From: Begonia masoniana
Taxonomy: Eukaryota; Streptophyta; Magnoliopsida; Cucurbitales; Begoniaceae
Assembly (NCBI GenBank): GCA_022432975.1
Contig: CM039509.1
Span: 3,163,043-3,227,042, forward strand
Direction of reading: 5' to 3'
Length of the DNA stretch: 64,000 nt
Under the pieces are notes generated by a model. That model had not been told where the DNA came from. It ran no database searches and saw nothing but the letters and a program-made list of their open reading frames with translations. The translations under genes and the position numbers were made by a program. Within the stretch, counting starts at the first letter, position 1; the number at the start of each line of letters is the position of its first letter. Of this stretch, positions 54,777 through 64,000 are shown piece by piece.

Positions 54777-54971
54777 TCAAATTGAGGAAAAACAAAAAAT
54801 AAATTTTTGGGGTCGTTTCCAACCCGCCAAATTTCCCACGATCAAAAGACCGACGATAAACCCCACTAGAATGTACACACAGCCACTGTCATAGGCGTGG
54901 CAATCGGTGTGGTAGGGGTCAGCAGAGGATGGTTCTTGCAAAGGTGGAGGGAATGATGGGTAGATGTGCAT
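54777..54971 (-). other. Small unrecognised open frame with one hydrophobic segment
   Basis: A 64-residue minus-strand frame starts MHIYPSFPPPLQEPSSADPY, contains HTDCHAYDSGC and then a hydrophobic stretch VYILVGFIVGLLIVGNLAGW before a basic KRPQ end. The Pro-rich head and single membrane-like segment make it more protein-like than its neighbours, but I recognise no family, and its 3' end overlaps the border of LTR V3. Could be chance. Confidence 0.2.
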
Positions 54972-55732
54972 TTTCTCGCTTCACATTCCAAAGTTTAGGT
55001 GTTAGAGAATTGCCTTTGTTATGTGTGGATTATTTTTATGATGTGTGAATTGCGATAATGTTGGCTACATAGTGCGATTTCTTAATGAACCCTTACATTA
55101 TGCATTGTAATTGCATTAGAATCTCGTGTAGCATATGATTATGATAGCAAAAATAGCAAATTTAGTTTGGATAAGGAGAAAATGGTGAGCTATAGAAAAT
55201 TGTATGTTTACAAAAGTTTCCAGTAGAGCCTATCGCTTTACACTACCAAATAGTGAAAGACAGAAACGAGATTAGCCTCCGGCTTTTCATCGTCGAAGAT
55301 AACTATTAAATATTTTGACACCAAATGTTGCCTGGAGCGATTTATTTTTGTAATTCATGGTAGTTTCCGAGCTAGTGTTTCGTTAGACCTGTGATGTGAT
55401 GTTCATATTTCTATTATAGTTAGTGTGTGTTTGATTGTCGTTGTCGTGGTGACTCGGGGGTGTGTTTTGTCCTGGACGTTGGTATTTTCAAAGGAAATAT
55501 AGAACTATCCCTACAAGAAGAGAACTTCTCACTCCCATAAGAACCATCGCTACAAAAGCTAAACTTCCCACTGTAGTATAACCATCATCTAATACATAAA
55601 TTAAACAACTGTCACATGACACTTGTAATTACACCTATAACAATGGCTCCCTTTTTTTCCTTTTTTTTATGTGGCATTTTTAATAATAATACTAGTACGT
55701 TTACTCTATTTTTCTATTCTCTAAACATATTT
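54972..55732. other. Intergenic, no gene recognised
   Basis: No coding sequence, RNA gene or clear repeat border is supported. Confidence 0.4.
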
Positions 55733-56060
55733 GTTGGCGTGTCAAACAATTATTTAATAATCATTGTTATATGTGCTTTTGGAATGATCGTGTGAAAAAA
55801 AACAATTGTTCGATAAACTAATTCCATAAAAATGATTTATCAATTTCAATTTAAAGAGAAATAAAAAAGTGTGCGAGAGAAAATGAGTGGTCAAATATTA
55901 TTATTCTAAAATTTAAAAGAATAAAATAAAAATATACATATAAAACAAATCTCAAATAATCACCGATACAATTAATGTAACAAATTAAATATTTAAAATT
56001 TATTACATTAATTACATCAATCATTGTTTGACACATCAAACAATCATATTTAGAGCAATG
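55720..56060. mobile_element. MITE, family N, copy 1
   Basis: The ends are imperfect inverted repeats: left TCTAAACATATTTGTTGGCG and TGTCAAACAATTATT, right the complement of ATTGTTTGACACATCAAACA and ATCATATTTAGA. The interior AATTTATTACATTAATTACA recurs in the copy at 58512-58620. No transposase. Confidence 0.55.
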
Positions 56061-56462
56061 TTCTTTTTAAATTGTCAACACTCGTGTAGCTTTTATAAAC
56101 AACACGTCTATCTTTGGTTACCAACTACTCTATGGTAATTAAAATTATGAAATAAACGCTTTTATTTCTCTAAAAGCATTGTCAAACACAACCTCAAAGT
56201 ATAAAGATCCAATTGCTCGGTCTCTAACCACATAGTACAGAAGTTGAGTTGCACTTCAACGACGTAATAATTTCTAGTTCCGATTTTTCAAAAATATGCT
56301 TATTACGGGATTAGGATATCGGATTCGAGGTTTATGACGTGTTATTTATTTATTTTATTTTATTTTAATTTAAAATAATTATATTATCATTATATTTTTG
56401 GTCAGAGTGTACCTTCGTCTTTTTGTAAAAATTCTAAGTCGTCTCCCCAACCGCGCCCAAGT
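56061..56462. promoter_or_regulatory. SEC61-gamma upstream region
   Basis: No coding sequence. AT-rich with a TTTATTTTATTTTATTTTAA run near 56345. Presumed promoter. Confidence 0.4.
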
Positions 56463-56475
56463 TATATTATATATT
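56463..56475 (+). promoter_or_regulatory. TATA box of SEC61-gamma
   Basis: TATATTATATATT lies about 55-65 bases upstream of the start codon, leaving room for a start site near 56495 and a short leader. Confidence 0.6.
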
Positions 56476-56527
56476 GCACGGAGGCCGGACTGAAGGAAAA
56501 ATTCCCAATTATTTGTGTCTCCGAGTA

Positions 56528-56860
56528 ATGGATGCCCTAGACTCAGTCGTCGATCCTCTCAGAGAGTTCGCCAAGGACAGCGTTCGCCTTGTCAAGAGGT
56601 GTCACAAGCCTGATCGCAAAGGTATCCCCTTTTCTTTTTTCTATGAAGTGTTTTGTTCGAATTCTGGGGATCGGATTTGGTTGCGTGATTTGCTTCTTGT
56701 GATTTTTGGTGGTCTTTTAATGATAATTCTGTGTTGTGCTCTAGAATTCACAAAGGTTGCATTCCGTACGGCTATCGGATTCGTTGTAATGGGATTTGTT
56801 GGATTCTTTGTGAAGCTGATTTTCATTCCGATCAATAACATAATTGTCGGATCTGGTTGA
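56528..56860 (+). CDS. SEC61G: SEC61 translocon gamma subunit (two exons)
   Basis: Exons 56528-56621 and 56745-56860 join in phase 1 to give 69 residues. The intron of 123 bases begins GTATCC and ends TGCTCTAG. The protein starts [20 protein letters not shown], has the conserved cytosolic [18 protein letters not shown], then one membrane segment (about residues 38-60, [20 protein letters not shown]) and ends INNIIVGSG. This is the SEC61-gamma/SecE subunit of the heterotrimeric protein-conducting channel in the ER membrane, tail-anchored with a cytosolic N-terminus. Length and sequence match the plant family almost exactly. Unspliced reading gives a false 128-residue frame. No defect seen, so likely functional. 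A TATA box lies upstream. Confidence 0.97.
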   Translation: MDALDSVVDPLREFAKDSVRLVKRCHKPDRKGIPFSFFYEVFCSNSGDRIWLRDLLLVIFGGLLMIILCCALEFTKVAFRTAIGFVVMGFVGFFVKLIFIPINNIIVGSG

Positions 56861-58385
56861 TTTTGGTAATTCTTTAACCAGAACTTTGTTTCTATTCTTT
56901 TTTCGCCTTCAGAACTGTTCACTTTGTGACTGCACGTGTTCTTAAAGGTCCTAGGTTCTTTCATGGTTATCGGTGGTGTGTAGTTTCCAATGCCTGAATT
57001 CACTGTAATGTGTGCGATCTAGTTATCTAACATAGCTTTTATATAAACAACACTTCTTTGATGGTTATTGGCGCCATTGTTTTTACAATTTTTTAACTTT
57101 GTAGTCTAGCCTTGGTGCATTAATCAAGCTCTTTCCCTCGCTGTTTGTTCGGGTTAGGTAGTAGCTTATCTCAAACTGACAGTAGTAATTCATATTTCTT
57201 AAGTCAAGATGAGCTTTGATGATTAGCATACTTGGTAAACATGGGAGTGGGTTTCAATTTTGTTTATTCTGAAGGTTTAACCTGGTAGTTGGGTCTTGTG
57301 AGATTAGTAGTATAATGGTATACAAGCTAATTTAGACACCCATAATTTAAGAAAAGAATATATGCATTTCCAATATCAAGGTGAAAAGAAAAAGGTTAAC
57401 TTGAACAATTTTCTTGGAAACGATGAAAAACCATGAACATTTATCATCTATTCATGTAATTTGCTCAAGGCATTGGTGTGCTTAATTTATATTTGCTTTT
57501 GCTGCTGGGTGTGATAACATACCCCGTTACTTAGTTTGAGTCCTGGCCTTATTTCATTTGTGATATTGAATTTCAGGCCGTGAAAGTAGTTATGGAGGCA
57601 CCCCCAACACACGCAGGTACCAGAAGTTAACAGAAGAAAGTTTAGAAAATCACTCACTTTTGTCTATTTTTTTAGTCTTTGTTGAATTTAAGTTTTACAG
57701 TTTGACAATCAAAGTAAATTTCCCCAGTCTCAATTAATACAACAGTTGTTTTTTTCAGTTTCTACTTGGTTTGATTGATAGATCAAAATGATAAGTCTTT
57801 ATAATATAAAATTGGCCATGTTTCTGCAAGGAGCGGGAGATCTATCTATTTCTTTCCTCTACTGCCAACTCCACTGGTAGGATTTAATGGTAAGCGACCA
57901 TAAGAATGTATGATGTATTCTTAGATTTGGTCATGATAGGCCAGCAGGTATTGAAATTCCTAATTAAAATATTTCAAAATAACTGAGATATGAATCCAAA
58001 TAGCATTCTTGATTATACATATTTTCTAATCATGCATATATACATATCTGCTTGATGGAGGTATATCTATGCATATATACGTGTATAAATGTCCATATAT
58101 ACACCTACACATACATGTGTTATGTACGCATAACTCGTGTGGATTAGGATGCCCTCAGTCATGTCAACAGCCCAGATGGAGGTTAGTTCGTGAAATTGAG
58201 GACAATTGATAGGTTATGTGATGAGTTCCTTCACAAGCAACACGATCTTCACCTCTATAAGCAGCCTTTCCTTGATGCATACCCTATAACGATGGTTTGG
58301 CTAGACAAGCCCCTGCTCATAAGCAGCCCAATTAACGGCTGTGGTATGAGATCCTAGCCTTTGGGCTAGGCGTAGGCCAGTGTCG
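56861..58385. other. SEC61-gamma downstream region
   Basis: No further coding exon is needed. GAATTTCAG|GCCGTGAAAGTAG near 57577 and ACACACGCAG|GTACCAG at about 57618 have acceptor and donor form and could bound a 3'-UTR exon, but this is weak. Otherwise AT-rich, no gene recognised. Confidence 0.4.
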
Positions 58386-58845
58386 TCATGTTCCTTCACC
58401 GGACCGTGAACTCCCAGTTCCTAAGTTTTGGAAACCGGAGGGGAAAACAAAATTCCAGAACTGAACTGAACCAAACTGATTTTAACGATCTAGTTTGATT
58501 TCATAATTAAGCAATGATTGGTACAATTAAGGTGTAATTAATGTAATAAATTATAAATAGTTAATTTTATACCTTAATTGCATTAATTATTGTCTGACAC
58601 GTCAGCAATTATTTTAAAATGATAAAATAAGAAAATAAATGTAGTATTATTCAAAATTATATGGTCGCTATGAATCAGTTCAATTTCATGGTTTTTTTAC
58701 ACCCAAAATCGTGAACCAAACCATGATCACAGTTCTATTACATCCAAAACCGAATCTGATTCCTCCACTGATGGAACGGAATGGAATCTCCCGTGCTAAT
58801 TTGAACCACATATCAGTTCCGTTTCTGTCCACCCTTACTAGCTTT
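58386..58845. mobile_element. MITE-like element with a nested family N copy
   Basis: The outer part has AAACCGGAGGGG and GAACTGAACCAAACTG on the left and CCGAATCTGATTCC, GGAACGGAATGGAATC and TCAGTTCCGTTTCTGTCC on the right, reminiscent of the GGTTCGG element at 8005. Inside, 58512-58620 holds TGTAATTAATGTAATAAATT and TGTCTGACACGTCAGCAATT, which match family N at 55720-56060. Borders are approximate. Confidence 0.4.
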
Positions 58846-61081
58846 TCCCATTTCTCTGTACATAGATGAAAACTATAATGGCTAGGATAACTTGAGGTTC
58901 CATTACTTACAAACTGGTTTGCACTGTCGACTTTTGGCTAGCTTGGATGGCCAATCGAGTTGAAACCGCGCCCCCTATACTTTGATAAATTTATTGGGGT
59001 TCTACCAAGTGTTAAGCTTTTCCTGCTGCGTTGCTTCGATAGAGAGAACATGAATAGTTAGGTATGGTTCTTTATTACTTGAACGTGCTTCAACCCTTAT
59101 TTCGTATCAAACTTGACTTGCTTTATCATTATTAGCACTCCTTTTTTCTTTACTGCGTTGGTTTGGCACTTTTTTCCTATAATAATTTTTTTTTTTTTTT
59201 TTCTATTGATAGTTAATTCTAAGCCATCGACTTCCTCGACGAATAAAGTTTAATCATTAGATTTTAAATAACACCCACAAATAGAAAATAATTGCATGTT
59301 TACTCCGGATGAATTTTTCGCCCATAATTTTTCGTAAGAGATGTACATCTAATCTCGCGATATTATTCACCTCCATGGATGGAGCTTTTACTGAAACAAT
59401 ATCTATTAGTACATGTTGGTATGTATATTTGGCACACACATTAGGACGTGCTAACTCTAAATTTTAATTTTATATTTTGACGACGTATTGTTATTTTTAC
59501 TTATAAATGAACTACTTGTTAGATTGTAGCCTTAAAATTAGTGTTATTTTTTTTAACTGTATGAATGTTAAATTCTTTTGTCAAATCAATATATTTTACA
59601 AACACAAAGAAAAGTATAATGTCAATCACATTGGTGTCAATGGAAACAAATATTAACATATCAACAACGATCATATATTATCGTTATTCTTTCTATTAAA
59701 GGGTGTCTAGACTTACACGAGGATCTCTGGGAGTCCCTTTTTGGGTGTCTACATGTGTTTTCGAACTTCCACAAATTGAACTCAAAAAATAGTGTGTCTC
59801 GGGACTGAGATTCGATATGTTCCTCTAGGCATTTGCTACGAGAATCTATTTTTCAAGCTCGAACGTCCACAGTTAAATTTAAAGAATATTGCCTTTAAGT
59901 CCGGGTTTCCTCTTAATCATTGGGCTTCCACTGCGAGTGGCCATGGTGACTTCTAAGAAAAATTTTAAATGTAATTTTTTAAATCGCTAATAGTTGATAC
60001 GTTAAAAATTATTTTGTAAAAAAAAGTAAGTTAAAGTCTAATTAATTGTCAGTAATGCCAAAAGATAAAGTTTAAATTGTACTTTTCTTAAAAAAACTAG
60101 TTATTTGTATGTGCAATGCACGTACTTGTTATAAAAAATAGATGTATGTGAAGCTTCTCTCACGCAACTAAACAGACAGTAAAAAAAAAAATACGTAGAA
60201 GAAAATAATACTTGACACATAGGTCAATAAATCATATTCTAAATCTGAAATCTTGAAGCAGAATGACAACCCCTAAATTAAGAACACGTAGAAAAAAAGA
60301 GAAAGTAAACATGCCAGAAGAATTAATCTAACAGTTGATAATGATAGACCGCACAGTCACAGTAGCAGTGTTTGGCCATCAAATTTGACTTCAACACTAA
60401 TAGGTTATTATCGGCGATAGTAATAAAGTGCGACCCACAGGTAAGTCTAGACTACTTTACCCTTCAAATTTATTTTAAAATATTAGAAATAAAGAATACG
60501 TTAGAAATTTACAAAATATTGAATTAAAAAAATCATTAAAAAAATAAAAATAAAAAACTCACTTTTTCCTTAGTTAGAAAACAAATAAATGATAATACAT
60601 AGATATACATGTGTGTATATATAAATTGAATTTTTATAAATGAAATTTATTTAGGGGGTGTAATAGTATGAAGAAAACAGTATCTTGATGGGGAGTGTGT
60701 GGACAAGATGAAAAGACAAATGTTAAGGTAATGTCACGAAATGAATCATTTGGTGTTTGGGGAAACATGGCTGTCCTACATATCTCTCTCTCCTTCTCTT
60801 CTCTTCTCTTCTCTTTCTTCTTCTGCAACCCTAATTTTGATGGTCCTCTCCACTCTCCTCCATATCTTCTCTCTCTCTCTTTCTCACTACCTCTGAGATT
60901 CTGGTGGCCAAGATGTACATCTCTTTAACCCTCTCCTGTCTCTTTTCTGTCAGAACTCCAACTTTTAATCCCCCATTTGTTTCTTCTTTCAATCTTGCTT
61001 TTTTTGAACTCAGCCTGGATATATCACTACACAGCTAAATGAACAATTATGGGTTTGAGGTATTGTTCAAACATCTTTCAA
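58846..61081. other. Intergenic, no gene recognised
   Basis: The stretch 60640-61050 has a pyrimidine-rich run (CTCTCTCTCC, CTTCTCTTCTCTTCTC) and ATGTACATCTC at 60913, which resembles a plant gene leader, but the frame after it closes within about 45 codons and I recognise no protein. The rest is AT-rich. Confidence 0.35.
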
Positions 61082-61370
61082 ATACTAAGATTTTAACACT
61101 TCTTAAGAGGTCTAATTTGCCTGCACACTCTACTAATTTGAAGTGTTTCGAGTAAGATTGTACTAAGATTTTTTTACACTTTTCAAGAGCACACTCTCCT
61201 ATTTTGACGTGTTTTGAGTAATTTTAAACAATTTTCTCGTTGTTCGGGATTGTTATGATATTTCTCTAGTCCTAAGATTTTAGCACTTTTTAGAGGTGTA
61301 GTTGCCTACACGCTCTACTAATTTGAAGTGTTTCGAGCAATTTTAAATAGTTTCGGGTAATTAGAGATTG
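61082..61370. repeat. Imperfect direct repeats of about 90-190 bp
   Basis: CTACTAATTTGAAGTGTTTC, AAGATTTTAACACTT and GCCTGCACACTC recur in variant form at about 61130, 61200 and 61317, giving at least three diverged units. Confidence 0.6.
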
Positions 61371-61474
61371 TTGGATTGTGAATAAGCTTCTACTAGTCCA
61401 CGAGAAAATTTAATTCAAGTACAAGATTCACGGTATCTCGAGTGTGTAGGACTTGAAGCAAATTCCAAGCTTTT

Positions 61475-61897
61475 ATGCCATTTCTTGGAATTCATGTTTG
61501 CAAGATTAAGATCAGTTATGCGATGTCACACAGAGTGTTTCGTGTGACATTGATAATTAATGCAATGATGAACAATTATAAATATGCGAAAATTAGGAGG
61601 TTGGTAACGCAGTATTGCCAACTACTTGGATATGAATCCAAAAACTTAGGAAAGTATCTCATGATTAATAAGATCTCAAAGCCGAAAATATTTCAACAAA
61701 TATTTATCAAATCGGCATTCCAAAAGAAAGTTTTCCAAAAAACAAATGCCTCTAGAAAATCAAATACTTTCCTTGATCTTCAAGATTCCTTATTTTTATT
61801 TTCACCAATCATCTTGATTTCCAATAATTATCTATCCAATAATCTGAATAGATTATTTCGTGATTACCAAGAAATAAACTACCAATTTGAAAAATAA
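61475..61897 (+). other. Unrecognised 140-residue open frame
   Basis: Starts MPFLGIHVCKIKISYAMSHR and continues with a basic, Asn/Lys/Phe-rich sequence (KIRRLVTQYCQLLGYESKNL, FQKTNASRKSNTFLDLQDSL) ending NRLFRDYQEINYQFEK. I recognise no domain. Composition follows the AT-rich base content and no promoter or splice context supports it, so it may be chance. Confidence 0.2.
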
Positions 61898-63432
61898 TTT
61901 AATAAAATATTATAACCATAAATGTATTTTATTAAAAAATTAATACTAACATATTTGTAATATATTTACATTTACAATGTTCATGTAGATTCCAGGCTGT
62001 TTTAGTCATTTACCTCGCTCAAACAGTCAAAAAGAGAAAAACAAAACTTGTGGGCACGTCCATGCATTTATTTGCACTTCTCTTCTTTTGTTTTTAAAAA
62101 TTTACTTTTTTAACCTTGTTAAGTGTTGGAAAAAGCTGCAAAAAATCAAAGCCTTCAGCCTGTGACGATCGTCATCTCCGGCGCTGCAGACAAACGGAAA
62201 GGCTGTACTCACTTAAGCAGCACCATAGCCCAGTTCGGTCGTCGATGCCGTGGACTAAAAGCCCAGAGAGATTTCCATCTTATCCTCAAGAAAAAACTTC
62301 ACTTTTTTTTAGAAAATTGAGGAACAAGAAATGGTGGGTATGTTTTTCGTTTGTCGATGAGTTGAAAAGGCTAAGAAGCTGAATACAAATTGTTGGTGTC
62401 TTGTTGTAGATTATCGATTTCTAGCTTTTTGTTTTGATTCATTTGCCTTTCTTTCCACATCAAGGTTCCAATCTTGACTGTTTTTTGCGTCAGATTTGAC
62501 TTGTTGAGGCAGCTTTTTCACCCACTATTTTTCCCTTCTACTTTCCGAGTTCATGTCCAAGACCGCGATAAAAATATCGAACGACCCGACTCTCAGGCGG
62601 ATCTAACTTTCTGACATTAGATAAACTACTCCAGGGAAGACAAATTTTGGGATTAATACGCATCGATTCGAACTGCGATGCGGCGGTGCATCCTGTGAAA
62701 GTCAAAACGGTCCAAGGTCGGTAATTTATGAAAACGCCATTCATACTAAGAGTGTGTCAAATTCTATGTTGATTGTGTGTGGTCGAGAAGGGTGACTGAT
62801 CAGTGAGTTCTTTCGACTAGCCCGACATATATTGGAGTAAAATCACGTAGTTTTCAGCACTAAGCAGATAATATCGTACATCAAAGATAGAGTAACAATA
62901 AAAACTCAAACCCAATGGATTCTGAACACGATGTAAATGCACAACGATAAGAGCTTACTAATTTGTCGCATATTACTGTATTTTCGGGCGAAAAATTGCA
63001 CTTTTCGACGTCGCTGTAGTGGATGTTTACATGAATTATTATCTCATAATCTCTGAAAGAACAAGTTTTTTTCTGTTTAATACAGGGTTCTGTCTGTAAT
63101 CATCTTGATTTGATATAGGAATCTTCTTGCTTGGGAATTTAATGCGTAAAAGCTAGTTCTTTGTTTCTTTTTTATTTGGGTCTTCTTCTTTTCTGTAGGT
63201 TTAAATCCATTTTCACCTGTAGGATTAAATCCATTTTCACCCGTCTTAGTAGATTTTGTTTAAAAAAAGCCGTCGAAATATTAACCCCTGACAAAACAAA
63301 TTTTAAATTTTAAAAAACCTAACAAAAAAAACTTCTGACGGTCGATCGATATCTCTTCGTTCTGTCTTTCACACATAGAACGGAGACCGTTCTCTTAAGG
63401 GGGCAAATTTCACGTGGATTACCTTCTTCACT
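61898..63432. other. Intergenic, possible start of a gene not resolved
   Basis: A GC-richer patch at 62150-62290 (TGTGACGATCGTCATCTCCG, GTTCGGTCGTCGATGCCGTG) could be a leader or small exon, but no family is recognised on either strand. No RNA gene seen. Confidence 0.25.
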
Positions 63433-63712
63433 TTATTAATTAATTTAAAAAAATATCAAACAATATTCAATTTATTTAAAAATCTTATCACATGTTCGCC
63501 ACATCACAAGAAGATAATCGAAATTTTTTTGTGATTTTGTAACACTTGTATGATTTATTGTAATTGTTTTACAAAATAATTAATTAAAATTACAATATAT
63601 CGTACAAGTGTTATAAAATCACGAAAATTTCCAGATTATATTCCCATGATGTGGTAAAAATTTTAAGTAAATTGAATATCGTTTGATATTTTTTAAAATT
63701 AATTTATAAAGT
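63433..63712. mobile_element. Family M palindromic MITE, copy 2
   Basis: Left arm ATTAATTTAAAAAAATATCA, CACATGTTCGCCACATCACA and TTGTGATTTTGTAACACTTG pair with right arm CAAGTGTTATAAAATCACGA, CATGATGTGGTAAAAATTTT and GATATTTTTTAAAATTAAT. Matches the element at 10590-11100. Confidence 0.75.
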
Positions 63713-63739
63713 TTCTCTTCACTTTATAAAGGTTTTCTT

Positions 63740-64000
63740 TTACTTTATAAATTAATTTAAAAAAATACCAAACGATATTTAATTTACTTGAAATTATTAC
63801 CACATGTTAACTACATCATAGGAATATAATTTGAAAATTTTTGTGATTTTATAACGCTTGTACGATATATTGTAAGTATAGTAAATTATTTTATAAAATA
63901 ATTATAATAAATCATACAATTGTTATAAAATCACAAAAATTTTCAAATTATCTTCCCATGATATGTGAAAATGTGGTAAAAATTTCAAGTAAATTGAATA
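63740..64000. mobile_element. Family M palindromic MITE, copy 3 (cut by window edge)
   Basis: AAATTAATTTAAAAAAATACCAAACGATAT (first bases) to CAAGTAAATTGAATA at the last base repeats copy 2 head to tail after about 28 bases of spacer (TTCTCTTCACTTTATAAAGG). It continues beyond the window. Confidence 0.75.

Larger units (their letters stand above)
49843..54785 (+). mobile_element. LTR V3, 3' end truncated, carrying solo LTR X3
   Basis: Starts TGTAACACCCGACATTTTTG and follows the V family through GGCCCTTAAGGCCCTACA, CAG|GTAAGTTCATACG (donor-like, 50454), then after X3 the GGGACGGGGGTTGACATCC segment, TTGTAG|GTACGGAACC (acceptor-like, ends 53403) and GGGGGTGGTTGCGGCAACC. It fades near 54785, about 200 bases before the expected family end, so no right target duplication can be read. 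Confidence 0.8.

Noticed and set aside
56641..57003. 120-residue minus-strand frame over SEC61-gamma
   Set aside because: Shadow of exon 2 and the intron; the plus-strand spliced product is a clear family match.
58060..58140. Alternating CATATATAC stretch as a regulatory element
   Set aside because: Simple low-complexity AT repeat with no defined unit or context.
60695..60928. Open frame and CT-rich leader as a gene start
   Set aside because: The frame is short, has no recognised domain and is driven by CT repeats; kept only as a remark in the intergenic entry.

Overview
The window is nuclear DNA of a flowering plant, most likely a eudicot; a cucurbit is possible but unproven. Evidence: a plant-specific DOF zinc-finger gene, an intron-bearing SEC61-gamma gene with GT-AG borders, LTR elements primed by initiator-Met tRNA, MITEs, and a piece of plastid ycf2 inside nuclear DNA. 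All assignments were read by eye from sequence; no database search was run.

Only three stretches look like ordinary host genes. (1) 1927-2302 (-) is the first coding exon of a BSD-domain-family protein; its remaining exons are not recognised in the window. (2) 11961-12836 (+) is an intact, single-exon DOF5.4/OBP4-like transcription factor. (3) 56528-56860 (+) is an intact two-exon SEC61-gamma gene with a TATA box. The rest is repeats.

Layout: 1-1283 two opposed Ty3/gypsy scraps and a short LTR; 1927-2302 BSD exon; 2738-6424 a deleted Ty1/copia element with both LTRs, GTGAC target duplication and a 501-base T run in its 5' LTR; 6430-11100 copia/TRIM scraps and MITEs; 11961-12836 DOF; 14189-14527 MITE; 15420-16465 LTR and integrase scraps; 16470-16569 assembly gap; 16942-23028 a minus-strand gypsy element (A); 23029-about 35451 a plus-strand gypsy element (B) broken by a plastid fragment and a series of solo LTRs; 38009-40615 another split gypsy RT scrap; 41691-43637 tandem repeats of about 750 bp; 43638-54785 more solo LTRs, nested up to three deep; 55733-58845 MITEs around SEC61-gamma; 63433-64000 MITEs at the right edge.

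The main result is the nested retrotransposon stratigraphy. I could read target-site duplications for ten LTR-type insertions without internal domains: W (GTATT/ATATT), Y (CTATG), X1 (AAATC, inside Y), Z (TAGAA), X2 (CGGGC), V1 (TACGT/TGCGT), X4 (CAAAG), U (TCAGG, inside X4), V2 (TACTT/AACTT) and X3 (ATTTT, inside V3). An eleventh insertion, a GC-rich palindromic element P (TACAC) with tRNA-like promoter boxes, lies inside U. The long LTR families share an unexpected layout: an AG|GTAAGT donor-like site, an acceptor-like TAG|GT site usually 390-630 bases later, a family-specific array of short palindromic repeats, a TTCCGCT motif, then the LTR end. This shared module is the best candidate here for something not previously described.
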